Shown here piece after piece: positions 24,184 to 31,816 of a DNA stretch of 35,460 nt; position 1 is the first letter of the stretch, and each line of letters starts with the position of its first letter. Source of the stretch: Acidithiobacillus ferruginosus (GTDB lineage: Bacteria; Pseudomonadota; Gammaproteobacteria; Acidithiobacillales; Acidithiobacillaceae); NCBI RefSeq assembly GCF_018854495.1, contig NZ_JABBDR010000273.1, positions 1 through 35,460 on the forward strand, in the 5' to 3' direction. The notes below the pieces were generated by a model. The model was not told the origin of the DNA, did not search any database, and worked only from the letters and a program-made list of their open reading frames with translations. Position numbers and translations under genes: made by a program.

Positions 24184-25563
24184 ATGTACATTACGCGCAG
24201 AAATTTTTTAATGCATACCGGGGTTGGCATCGGTGCCGGCCTTGCCTGGCCCATGACCGCTTTCGCCATGCAAGTGCCTGCCCGTGCCACGCGCCTGCAT
24301 TCCGGGCCAATGACAGGATACCCGGCACAGCGTTCTGCCAGTATCTGGATGCAGACTTTGGGACCAGCAAAGATCAGCATCGCTTACTGGCCTGTCAAAC
24401 AGCCCCATTTACAAGAAACCAGTAGAGAGTTTTTAACCAGCGCCAAGGAATTTTACACCGCCCTGATCACACTAGATGATCTTGCACCTGGTGCGGTTTA
24501 TCAGACTGAAATCCGTCTGGATGGCCAGGCTCTGAACAGTCAAGGTCTGCAAATACATACTCCAGAGCTTTGGCAGTGGCGCCATCCTGCACCAGATTTT
24601 AAAATCTTGACGGGATCCTGTGCGTATATCAATGATCCGAAATATGATCGTCCGAGCAAGCCCTATGGGGGCGGTTACGAAATATATGATCCGATGACTG
24701 CAGAATCCGCAGACATGATGATCTGGTTGGGAGACAATCTATACTTTCGGGAGGCTGACATCCAGAGCCCGGCCGGAATGGCTATGCGGTACTGGACGGA
24801 TCGTGCTTTTACCCCTTTGCAGAAGTTTCTGCAATCAACCAGACAGGTGGCCATCTGGGACGATCATGATTATGCCGCGAATGATAGTGACAGCAGTTTC
24901 GTTCTCAAAGAAACGTCCCTTCACCTTTTTCAGCGTTATTGGGCCAACCCTTCTTATGGACTGCCTGGTGCTCCCGGCGTTTTTACGCAATGCACCCTGA
25001 ACGATGCCGAGTTTTTTCTGTTGGATGATCGCTGGTATCGCGATGCAGACGCCGCCCATCTGTCGAGTGGTAAACAGATGTTTGGCAAAGCACAAATGGA
25101 TTGGTTAAAAAACGCCCTGCTCAGTTCTCGTGCGCATTTCAAAATCGTTGCGGCAGGAGGTCAGCTTTTTAATGATGATGATGCTTATGAAGGATGGAAT
25201 TTGTATCCAGAAGAACGGCAGGATTTCATGGATTGGCTGCAAAACAATAATGTCAGAGGTTTGCTTTTCCTTTCGGGGGATCGTCATATCAGTGAATTAA
25301 TGCGGAGACCACGCCCTCACTATTCTGGCAAACACGATTATCCTCTTTGGGAGCTCACCAGCTCTCCGCTGAACTCCAGCCCGGCCAAAGGAGACGCCAA
25401 TCCCTATCGGGTTCCCGGCACCCTGGTAGAGGCCCGCAATTATTGCAGCATTGAATTTCTCGGCAAAGGCTCCGATCGGCATCTTCACTTAAGCTGCAAA
25501 TCAAGCGAAGGTAAATTAATCTGGAAGCATCGGATCAGCAGCGCTGATCTGGGCTATGCCTGA
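24184..25563 (+). CDS. PhoD-like alkaline phosphatase/phosphodiesterase, Tat-exported
   Basis: The 459-residue protein starts with a twin-arginine signal (TRRNFLMHTGVGIGAGLAWP; R5-R6), so it is likely folded and metal-loaded before export to the periplasm. The mature protein has an N-terminal Fn3-like strand region and the PhoD metallophosphatase core: GSC (144-146, Cys iron ligand), WLGDNLY (181-187, D184), WDDHDYAANDSD (225-236), and a late SGDRH motif near residue 366. PhoD enzymes use Fe3+ and Ca2+ to hydrolyse phosphate mono- and diesters. It follows tonB by 14 bp, downstream of the Pho-box promoter, so it probably releases phosphate from the ligand imported by the receptor. Confidence 0.88.
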   Translation: MYITRRNFLMHTGVGIGAGLAWPMTAFAMQVPARATRLHSGPMTGYPAQRSASIWMQTLGPAKISIAYWPVKQPHLQETSREFLTSAKEFYTALITLDDLAPGAVYQTEIRLDGQALNSQGLQIHTPELWQWRHPAPDFKILTGSCAYINDPKYDRPSKPYGGGYEIYDPMTAESADMMIWLGDNLYFREADIQSPAGMAMRYWTDRAFTPLQKFLQSTRQVAIWDDHDYAANDSDSSFVLKETSLHLFQRYWANPSYGLPGAPGVFTQCTLNDAEFFLLDDRWYRDADAAHLSSGKQMFGKAQMDWLKNALLSSRAHFKIVAAGGQLFNDDDAYEGWNLYPEERQDFMDWLQNNNVRGLLFLSGDRHISELMRRPRPHYSGKHDYPLWELTSSPLNSSPAKGDANPYRVPGTLVEARNYCSIEFLGKGSDRHLHLSCKSSEGKLIWKHRISSADLGYA

Positions 25564-25908
25564 ACAGCCAGTCAAGAGGAACTGGTGCGCGGATAGTCCA
25601 TTAGGGCCAGGGCTAATGCCCAACAACAGGCCGGATACATGTGTGCAGTCAACCCAATCCAAAATCTACGGCCTCTTGCAAAACCGAGGACGTTCATACA
25701 TGGGGAATACAAAGGGTATAATAAGGACATAGAAAGGGCAGAATCTCCTTTGTTATCGTGGGAAGTGAATGAGCCTTTCACGATAGCCGGGGCAAGACTG
25801 ATCGGTGCTCCGACCATAGAGGCGGAAAACGCGTGATGGCTGGTTCGTGGCTATAATGAATAGCCGGTTACTCAAATACTGCCCATATGGCCAACACCGG
25901 AGGCAATC
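25564..25908. other. intergenic region, no gene seen
   Basis: About 345 bp between the PhoD-like gene and the DUF6868 gene. Two small hairpins just after the phosphatase stop (CCAGT/ACTGG near 25567-25584 and CATTAG/CTAATG near 25599-25618) might protect or end the transcript but have no T-run. Frames on either strand of up to 81 codons show no family pattern. GGAGG before the next ATG is the only clear signal. Confidence 0.4.
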
Positions 25909-26154
25909 ATGACGGTTCTGGAACAGGTTCAAGAGGTTCTGGTTTGGTGTACGGTTATCAACTATGTCGTGCTGATTGTCTGGTTCGCAGTATTTATCGG
26001 CGCACATGATTGGCTATACCAGCTGCACCATCGTTGGTTTCGGCTTTCCCCGGAGCACTTCGATGCCGTACATTACGCCGGGATGGCTGTCTACAAGATT
26101 GGAATTCTGATATTCAATCTGGTGCCAATGGTAGCCTGCTTTCTGATTTCCTGA
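25909..26154 (+). CDS. DUF6868-like small membrane protein
   Basis: The 81-residue protein has two hydrophobic segments ('VINYVVLIVWFAVFIGAHDWLYQLHHRWF' and 'GMAVYKIGILIFNLVPMVACFLI') separated by 'LSPEHFDAVHYA'. This layout (WCT-N at the start, D-W-Y-H-W-F in the middle, KI...FN.VP near the end) resembles DUF6868, a family of small two-helix membrane proteins without known role. CGGAGGC lies at proper distance before the ATG. It stands alone. Confidence 0.65.
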   Translation: MTVLEQVQEVLVWCTVINYVVLIVWFAVFIGAHDWLYQLHHRWFRLSPEHFDAVHYAGMAVYKIGILIFNLVPMVACFLIS

Positions 26155-26505
26155 TCCAGGAACGCTCACGATGACAAAGGCTCTGGTCGTATCCTGTTAT
26201 GTTGTGCGTGATCATTGTCAGTGTGGACATTCTGAAAGGCGGGTCCTGGTGATCAAGGCTAACGTCGTGGCTTAGAGAGGCGTCGCTTGCAGCGCCTCCC
26301 CGTTCCACCAGCCTTGTTCTGATGGATTTTAGACAAGGTAATATGGGGCTGTGCCAAACTCAAGCGCAGATACATCCGACGGTTACAGGGGTTTTGCTAC
26401 GACACGAGGATTTTTTGTCCATCGATCCGGCAGGGGTTTCACTGTGCCACCCGTCCGTACCAATGGTTTCTCTGATGGGTTTTTTGTATAAGGTATTGTT
26501 TTATA
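26155..26505. other. chromosome-side flank of the att site with IS3 end and decayed att copy
   Basis: A 350-bp non-coding stretch. It contains TGTGGACATTCT at 26222-26233, the inverted partner of the IS3-type end at 26867-26878, and at about 26391-26405 the 15-bp string CGACACGAGGATTTT, which is shared with the tRNA-Phe fragment at 26506-26551. No gene is seen. Confidence 0.5.
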
Positions 26506-26551
26506 TGGTGCCCAGGGACGGAATCGAACCGCCGACACGAGGATTTTCAGT
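26506..26551 (-). other. tRNA-Phe 3' fragment, putative attR-type scar
   Basis: Read on the minus strand, the 46 bases are the 3' part of a tRNA-Phe: anticodon loop CTGAAAATC (GAA anticodon), variable region, T arm GGTTCGATTCC, acceptor strand ending CTGGGCACCA. The 5' half is absent. Such 3' duplications arise when an integrative element inserts into a tRNA gene. CCA points left, so the inserted element should lie to the right and the intact tRNA gene beyond the window. Confidence 0.8.
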
Positions 26552-26835
26552 TTTGTTATATTTCAAAGTACGCAGCGGCTTTTTTACAAAATCCCGCTCC
26601 ATCCGCATTTGTGCGCGTTCCTTGCGGAGCTGTTTATTCTCTCCCTCCAGTTCGGCCACTACGCTCCATGGATACTGCGGGCTTCCGACCACGGGCTTTG
26701 GCACCCAGTTAGCGTATGTCCCCTTGGGCACTGAAATCCGCTGTGAAGCCCCTGCAAGGGGAATCCCTGAGCCAATACCAGCTTGACCGCTTCGGCCCGA
26801 AACTCGGCCGTATAGCTCTGTACTTTCTTCCCCAT
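26552..26835 (-). pseudogene. IS3-family transposase OrfA, frameshifted and truncated
   Basis: From ATG at 26835 (strong GAGGAGG site) the frame reads MGKKVQSYTAEFRAEAVKLV, the HTH start of an IS3-type OrfA. It then shifts around 26750-26765; the remainder ('ASQRISVPKGTYANWVP' and 'AELEGENKQLRKERAQMRMERDFVKK', the leucine-zipper part) is in another frame. The coding sequence ends in 'LKYNKTE' and runs directly into the tRNA fragment. It cannot make an active transposase. Confidence 0.8.
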
Positions 26836-26948
26836 AAAATCCTCCTCGATCCACTATATCCAATCGAGAATGTCCACAAGATTCAGATACCTCATTACTC
26901 AGGAGCCGGGCTCTCTCGGCCCAGAGGCTGCCTTTCGTCCCCTTGTCT

Positions 26949-27167
26949 CTATGGCTTCCGCCACTTATCCGGATTCCCACTATTGGTATTTCGGACCCGC
27001 TCAACATGGACGACTGCCTTGGGCTTCAACTCTTTTGCACGTTGAATTGCTTCCGCCTGTGTTGGGGTGACAGCACTGGCCCTATCAGCATTTGGCTTGC
27101 GGACCGCATAATCGCCTTGTTGGCGGCGTTCTACAAAAAGGTTATTGCTATCTTTCTTGTCACTCAT
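26949..27167 (-). CDS. DUF2188-domain small protein
   Basis: A 72-residue basic protein, MSDKKDSNNLFVERRQQGDY onward, with 'YAVRKPNADRASAVTPTQAEAIQRAKEL' as in DUF2188 ('W-VK-..A-RAS....TQ-EAI..A'). AAAGGAG lies 6 nt before the ATG. Function unknown; these proteins are often scattered on mobile DNA. It lies between the IS remnant and the restriction operon, on the opposite strand to the latter. Confidence 0.8.
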   Translation of the reverse strand: MSDKKDSNNLFVERRQQGDYAVRKPNADRASAVTPTQAEAIQRAKELKPKAVVHVERVRNTNSGNPDKWRKP

Positions 27168-27307
27168 ATCAACTCCTTTGGTGAAGTTACCTTGTTGCAA
27201 ACAAGATCGCCGATGTTTGGCATCCAGCAAGATCGTTCACCCTTCTCGATGAACACATAAAATACCATATATAGTAATAGAAGAAAAATATTCTACCATA
27301 TGTTACG

Positions 27308-27376
27308 CTAATGACACCCCAAAGCCAGCGCACCACCAATCAGGACGCCCATCACGGCACCCGCTACGCGTTGCAT
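27308..27376 (-). CDS. possible 22-aa hydrophobic peptide
   Basis: A very short frame MQRVAGAVMGVLIGGALALG-CH with a strong GAGGAGGTGAAGC ribosome site just upstream. It is one hydrophobic helix ending in Leu-Gly-Cys-His-stop, like a lipoprotein or entericidin-type leader cut off after the Cys. It is either a small membrane peptide or the remains of a longer lipoprotein gene. Too short to judge by family. Confidence 0.35.
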   Translation of the reverse strand: MQRVAGAVMGVLIGGALALGCH

Positions 27377-27667
27377 GCTTCACCTCCTCTCGCCAGACGG
27401 GTTCATGGGATATCCGGCAACACGGCGGCGTCACCTTTGTAAAGTCTGTAAAGTCCGTTCCCAGGCCACCCTCTTCATGCCCATACCACAACGGGCATCC
27501 CGTGTTTCGGGAAAACGGCAGCCAGTGTCACCATACTGCAGGTTTTATGTCCTCCGTCCCGTTATAGCGGCTCACGGCAAGGATGGTGGACCGTCTCCAG
27601 GTCGCCAACAGGCCCTTTATAGGCTATAAAGAGGGCAAAGCTTGGCCGCCGCAGACCATAAATAACC
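27377..27667. promoter_or_regulatory. upstream region of the restriction operon with a 17-bp palindrome
   Basis: A 290-bp region before the nuclease gene. CTTTATAG-G-CTATAAAG at 27615-27631 is a perfect palindrome with 8-bp arms, centred about 45 bp before the start codon; it looks like an operator or overlaps a promoter. No regulator gene is adjacent. The nuclease ATG has no strong ribosome site. No other gene is seen here. Confidence 0.45.
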
Positions 27668-30600
27668 ATGCAAAACCCTTTCTTTGAAAAACCCATCCTC
27701 AATTCCCCCTATGCGTATCCGCAGCGTCATTGGGAACTGGATGCGCAGGGGCAGCCGACTCAACGCATCATCGACAATCGCCGCAAGGCGGAATTCATCA
27801 GCCCCATTCCCCGACCACGCAAGCAAAAAGGGCCCGGCCGGCAGGCATCGCTGGTGCTCGACCAAGGACTGGGGCTCTCGACTGAGGAGCAGCAGTACAA
27901 CATCACCGCGCTCATCAACGGCGTGCGTGCCGAAGTAGACCAGTGGCGCGGCATCCCCAACCCCGCAGACTGGCGGGTAACCCCGGAAACGGCCCGGCTG
28001 CTGCAACACTGGCGGCACCACGCTTTCAGCAGTATTCGCCCCTTCTTCTGTCAGATCGAAGCGGTGGAAACCGCCATCTGGCTGACCGAAGTCGCGCCGC
28101 AGATGGGGAAATCAGCGCAGACCTATATAGATCACCTGCGTAACGCCAGTCACGATGCCAACCCGGACCTGTTGCGTCTGGCGCTCAAACTGGCCACCGG
28201 TGCGGGCAAGACCACGGTGATGGCTATGCTCATTGCCTGGCAGACCGTCAACGCAGTGCGGCACCCCAACAGCAAAAAATTCACGCGGGGCTTTTTGATC
28301 GTAGCGCCCGGCATCACCATCAAAGATCGTCTGCGCGTGCTGCAACCCAACGATCCGGACAGCTACTACGCCAGCCGCGAACTGGTGCCCGGCGATATGC
28401 TGGCTGATCTGGAACGCGCCCGCATCGTTATCACCAACTACCATGCCTTCAAGCTGCGCGAGCGGCTGGAACTCTCCAAGGGCGGTCGCCGCCTGCTCCA
28501 GGGGCAGGGCGGTGAGGCGCTGAACACGCTGGAGACGGAAGGCCAGATGCTCCAGCGCGTTATGCCCGAACTCATGGGTCTGAAAAACGTTATCGCCATC
28601 AATGACGAGGCCCACCACTGCTACCGCGAGAAACCCGGTGCGACGGACGACGATCTCAAAGGCGACGAGAAAAAGGAGGCCGAAGAGAACAGCGCCGCCG
28701 CCCGCCTGTGGATATCGGGGCTGGAAGCGGTGCAGCGTAAGCTCGGGCTGGCGCGGGTGTTTGATCTCTCCGCCACCCCCTTTTTCCTGAGCGGCTCGGG
28801 CTATGTCGAGGGTACACTCTTCCCCTGGACCATGAGTGACTTCTCGCTGATGGACGCCATCGAATGCGGCATCGTCAAGCTGCCGCGAGTGCCGGTGGCG
28901 GACAATATCCCCGGCGGCGAGATGCCCATGTTCCGCAACCTCTGGGAACATATCCGCGGCCAGATGCCCAAGCCTGGGCGCGGCAAAGGCAATCCCATAG
29001 ACCCACTGTCTATGCCGACACCTCTGCAAACCGCTCTGGATGCGCTATATGGTCATTACGACAAGACCTTCAAGCTCTGGGAGGGGGCGAACATTGCCGT
29101 ACCGCCCTGCTTCATCATCGTCTGCAATAATACTGCGACATCCAAGCTGGTTTATGACTATATCGCTGGTTTTCTGCAAGTCCAGCAAGACGGCTCCACT
29201 AAGTTGGTGGACGGACGCCTGCCGCTGTTTCGCAATTATGACGAGTATGGCAACGCGCTGGGCCGCCCGCGTACCCTGCTTATCGACAGCGAACAACTGG
29301 AATCCGGTGATGCGCTGGATGACAAATTCCGCGTCATGGCGGCTGATGAGATCGAGCGTTTTCGTCGCGAGATGGTGGAGCGCAGCGGCGATCTGCAATC
29401 GGGTCAGAACATCAGCGATCAGGAGCTGTTGCGCGAGGCGATGAACACCGTCGGCAAGCCGGGCCGGCTGGGCGATTCCATCCGCTGCGTGGTTTCCGTA
29501 TCCATGCTGACCGAGGGCTGGGATGCTAACACCGTCACCCATGTGCTGGGGGTGCGTGCCTTCGGCACCCAGTTGCTCTGCGAACAGGTCATTGGCCGCG
29601 CTTTGCGGCGCCAGTCCTACGATCTGAATGAGGAAGGGCTGTTCAACGTCGAGTATGCCGATGTGCTGGGCATTCCCTTCGATTTCACCGCCAAGCCGGT
29701 GGTGGCGCCACCGCAACCACCCCGCGAGACCATCCACGTCAAAGCCGTGCGACCCGAGCGCGATGCCCTGGAAATCCGCTTTCCACGGGTGCAGGGTTAC
29801 CGCGTCGAGTTACCGGAAACGCCGCTCGCGGCGCGTTTCGATGCCGACTCGGTCCTGGAACTCACGCCCGATTTGGTCGGCGCCACCGAGACCCGCAACT
29901 CCGGCATCATCGGCGAGACGGTGGACCTCAACCTTGTCCATATCGGCGACGTGCGCCCCTTGCAGGTAGTCTACGAACTGACCTCCTACCTGCTGCTCAA
30001 CGAGTTCCGCGACAACGACGGCGCGCCGAAACTCTACCTTTTCGGCCAGCTCAAGCGCATTGCTCGGCAATGGCTCGATGGTTATTTGACCTGCAAGGGC
30101 GGCACCTACCCGGCGCAACTCAAATACAAGATGCTGGCCGACATGGCCGCCAGCCGCATTATCACCGCTATCAATCGCGCCATGCTCACGGACCATTCCG
30201 AAGCGGCACAGCGCCATATTCACGTCGTCCTGGACCCCTATAACCCGAGTGGCAGCACTACCCACGTCAACTTCAACACCTCCAAGACCGAACGCTGGGA
30301 CACCAGCGGCCCGCCGCCCAAGTGCCACCTTAATTGGGTCATTCTCGATAGCGACTGGGAAGGGGAGTTCTGCCGTGTGGTGGAGGCCCACCCCCGCGTG
30401 CGCGCCTATGTGAAAAATCATAACCTCGGCTTTGAAGTGCCTTACCGCTACGGCTCTGAATCCCGCATCTACCGTCCCGACTTCATCGTGCGGGTGGACG
30501 ACGGCCATGGCGATAATGATCTGTTGAATCTCATCGTCGAGATCAAGGGTTATCGTGGCGAGGACGCCAAGGACAAAAAAGCCACCATGGACACCTACTG

Positions 30601-30721
30601 GGTGCCCGGCGTGAATAACCTCGGCAGCCACGGCCGCTGGGCCTTCGCCGAGTTTACGGATGTCTGGGAGATACAGGTGGCATTTAATCGGTTAATGGAA
30701 TCGGTGCGCGCATGTGCCTGA
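27668..30721 (+). CDS. type III-like restriction endonuclease (Res / BPTD_3080-like helicase-nuclease)
   Basis: The 1017-residue protein is a superfamily 2 helicase fused to a nuclease. Walker A ATGAGKT (176-182), DEAH in 'INDEAHHCYREK' (about 313), 'DLSATPFFL' (about 367), 'VSMLTEGWDANTVTHVLGVRAFGTQLLCEQVIGRALRR' (motifs V-VI, about 615-648), and a C-terminal PD-(D/E)XK site 'YRPDFIVRV' with 'LIVEIKGYRGEDAKDKK' (about 934-967). It should cut unmodified foreign DNA with its methyltransferase partner. The N-terminus ('NPFFEKPILNSPY') matches the BPTD_3080 type. The gene is complete, overlaps the antitoxin-like gene, and precedes dinD and mod. Confidence 0.88.
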   Translation: MQNPFFEKPILNSPYAYPQRHWELDAQGQPTQRIIDNRRKAEFISPIPRPRKQKGPGRQASLVLDQGLGLSTEEQQYNITALINGVRAEVDQWRGIPNPADWRVTPETARLLQHWRHHAFSSIRPFFCQIEAVETAIWLTEVAPQMGKSAQTYIDHLRNASHDANPDLLRLALKLATGAGKTTVMAMLIAWQTVNAVRHPNSKKFTRGFLIVAPGITIKDRLRVLQPNDPDSYYASRELVPGDMLADLERARIVITNYHAFKLRERLELSKGGRRLLQGQGGEALNTLETEGQMLQRVMPELMGLKNVIAINDEAHHCYREKPGATDDDLKGDEKKEAEENSAAARLWISGLEAVQRKLGLARVFDLSATPFFLSGSGYVEGTLFPWTMSDFSLMDAIECGIVKLPRVPVADNIPGGEMPMFRNLWEHIRGQMPKPGRGKGNPIDPLSMPTPLQTALDALYGHYDKTFKLWEGANIAVPPCFIIVCNNTATSKLVYDYIAGFLQVQQDGSTKLVDGRLPLFRNYDEYGNALGRPRTLLIDSEQLESGDALDDKFRVMAADEIERFRREMVERSGDLQSGQNISDQELLREAMNTVGKPGRLGDSIRCVVSVSMLTEGWDANTVTHVLGVRAFGTQLLCEQVIGRALRRQSYDLNEEGLFNVEYADVLGIPFDFTAKPVVAPPQPPRETIHVKAVRPERDALEIRFPRVQGYRVELPETPLAARFDADSVLELTPDLVGATETRNSGIIGETVDLNLVHIGDVRPLQVVYELTSYLLLNEFRDNDGAPKLYLFGQLKRIARQWLDGYLTCKGGTYPAQLKYKMLADMAASRIITAINRAMLTDHSEAAQRHIHVVLDPYNPSGSTTHVNFNTSKTERWDTSGPPPKCHLNWVILDSDWEGEFCRVVEAHPRVRAYVKNHNLGFEVPYRYGSESRIYRPDFIVRVDDGHGDNDLLNLIVEIKGYRGEDAKDKKATMDTYWVPGVNNLGSHGRWAFAEFTDVWEIQVAFNRLMESVRACA

Positions 30722-30957
30722 TGGACGATGCACGTCGCTCTAACATCGGCGCCAAGTCGCAGGTTTCTATAACACATCCCTCTCGTGAAAGAATCCAGAC
30801 GATAAAGTCTCTTTGGGATAGTCGTTGTCAGCAACCAGCGGATGCTTCCCCTTCCGCTTGGCACGGAAACATCTTGGCCCAACGGGAAAAGGCGCTGCGC
30901 CAAGGTGCCGATCGGTTTAAAGATTGGAGCATGGTCAAAGAGGAGTTACTCCGATGA
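30721..30957 (+). CDS. addiction-module antitoxin-like protein
   Basis: A 78-residue protein whose middle 'RERIQTIKSLWDS' and later 'HGNILAQREKALRQGADRFKDWSMVKEELLR' fit the small addiction-module component family (RelB/StbD-like unstable antitoxins, TIGR02574 type: ...LWDS... then ..L..R..A...G....W..VK..L). The family normally pairs with a RelE/ParE toxin; none is next to it. The ATG at 30721 overlaps the nuclease stop, and its own stop overlaps the dinD ATG (ATGA), so all three are coupled. An earlier ATG at 30712 is possible. Confidence 0.6.
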   Translation: MDDARRSNIGAKSQVSITHPSRERIQTIKSLWDSRCQQPADASPSAWHGNILAQREKALRQGADRFKDWSMVKEELLR

Positions 30958-31796
30958 AGTCTGAACAGGTCCACGCATTGACTACCCACTTTGAGGCGCA
31001 CGCACAGCGTACCGAGAGTGGGGTAGAGTTTTGGCTTGCACGCGATCTCCAGCATCTGCTGGGCTATAGCAAGTGGGACAACTTTCTGAACGTGGTCACC
31101 AAGGCTAAGACTGCCTGCGAGGTCTCCGGTCATGCGGTGGCGGACCATTTTGCCGATGTCGGGAAAATGGTCGATCTGGGTTCTGGTAGCCAGCGCGAAG
31201 TCGATGACCTTATGCTCACCCGCTTCGCCTGCTATCTCATCGCACAAAATGGTGACCCGAAGAAACATGAGATTGCCTTTGCCCAGACCTATTTTGCCGT
31301 ACAGACGCGGCGTGCTGAGTTGATTGAGCAACGCCTGCTTGATGCAGAGCGGGTCACGGCGCGGAAAAAGCTCATACTGACTGAAAAAGAACTTTCCCAC
31401 GTGATTTTTGAACAGACTGGCGGTAATCAGGATTTTGCTCTCATCCGCAGCAAAGGTGACCATGCACTGTTCGGCAAATCCACTCAGGCCATGAAAGCGC
31501 AATGGCAGATACCTGACAACAGACCGCTGGCTGATTTTGCCCCAACCATCATTCTCAAAGCCAAGGACTTTGCTGCCGAAATCACGATCTTCAACGCCCG
31601 CGAACATCAATTGAACAGCGAGCGCGCTATTTCCAGCGAACACATCACCAATAATGAGGCCGTGCGCAAGACATTGTTGGAACGTGGCATCCGCCCGGAA
31701 GTTCTGCCGCCTGCTGAAGATGTGAAAAAAGTCGAGCGCCGTTTGAGCGCTGAAGAGAAAAAATCACTGAAGAACCCCGATGCTCTTGATTCCTGA
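30954..31796 (+). CDS. dinD: DNA damage-inducible protein D-like (BRO-N family)
   Basis: The 280-residue protein has the DinD pattern: 'FEAHAQRTESGVEFWLARDLQHLLGYSKWDNFLNVVTKAKTACEVSG' (BRO-N core), 'DLMLTRFACYLIAQNGDPKKHEIAFAQTYFAVQTRRAELIEQRL', and a C-terminal 'NEAVRKTLLERGIRPEVLPPAEDVKKVERRL'. E. coli DinD is SOS-induced and hampers RecA filaments. Here it sits inside a restriction operon between nuclease and methyltransferase, so it may have a role in that system, such as dealing with DNA ends. No LexA box was seen before it. GAGGAG precedes the ATG at a usable distance. Confidence 0.88.
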   Translation: MKSEQVHALTTHFEAHAQRTESGVEFWLARDLQHLLGYSKWDNFLNVVTKAKTACEVSGHAVADHFADVGKMVDLGSGSQREVDDLMLTRFACYLIAQNGDPKKHEIAFAQTYFAVQTRRAELIEQRLLDAERVTARKKLILTEKELSHVIFEQTGGNQDFALIRSKGDHALFGKSTQAMKAQWQIPDNRPLADFAPTIILKAKDFAAEITIFNAREHQLNSERAISSEHITNNEAVRKTLLERGIRPEVLPPAEDVKKVERRLSAEEKKSLKNPDALDS

Positions 31797-31816
31797 CCCT
31801 AAACGGCACTTATTCC

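Larger units (their letters stand above)
26222..26878 (-). mobile_element. decayed IS3-family element containing a tRNA fragment
   Basis: The 12-bp string TGTGGACATTCT at 26222-26233 is repeated inverted at 26867-26878, so both may be ends of one IS3-type element about 650 bp long, half of normal. Inside is a broken orfA on the minus strand (26552-26835). The orfB part is missing and is replaced by non-coding DNA and the tRNA-Phe fragment. The ends may instead come from two different copies that recombined. Confidence 0.55.

Noticed and set aside
25572..25836. Small overlapping frames (65 and 81 codons) after the PhoD-like gene
   Set aside because: No ribosome sites, no family resemblance, and they overlap each other on opposite strands.
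26501..27007. 168-codon minus-strand frame as an intact gene
   Set aside because: It is a composite: DUF2188-side antisense, frameshifted IS3 OrfA and the tRNA fragment read as protein.
28112..29029. 305-codon minus-strand frame within the nuclease gene
   Set aside because: Shadow of the helicase coding sequence.
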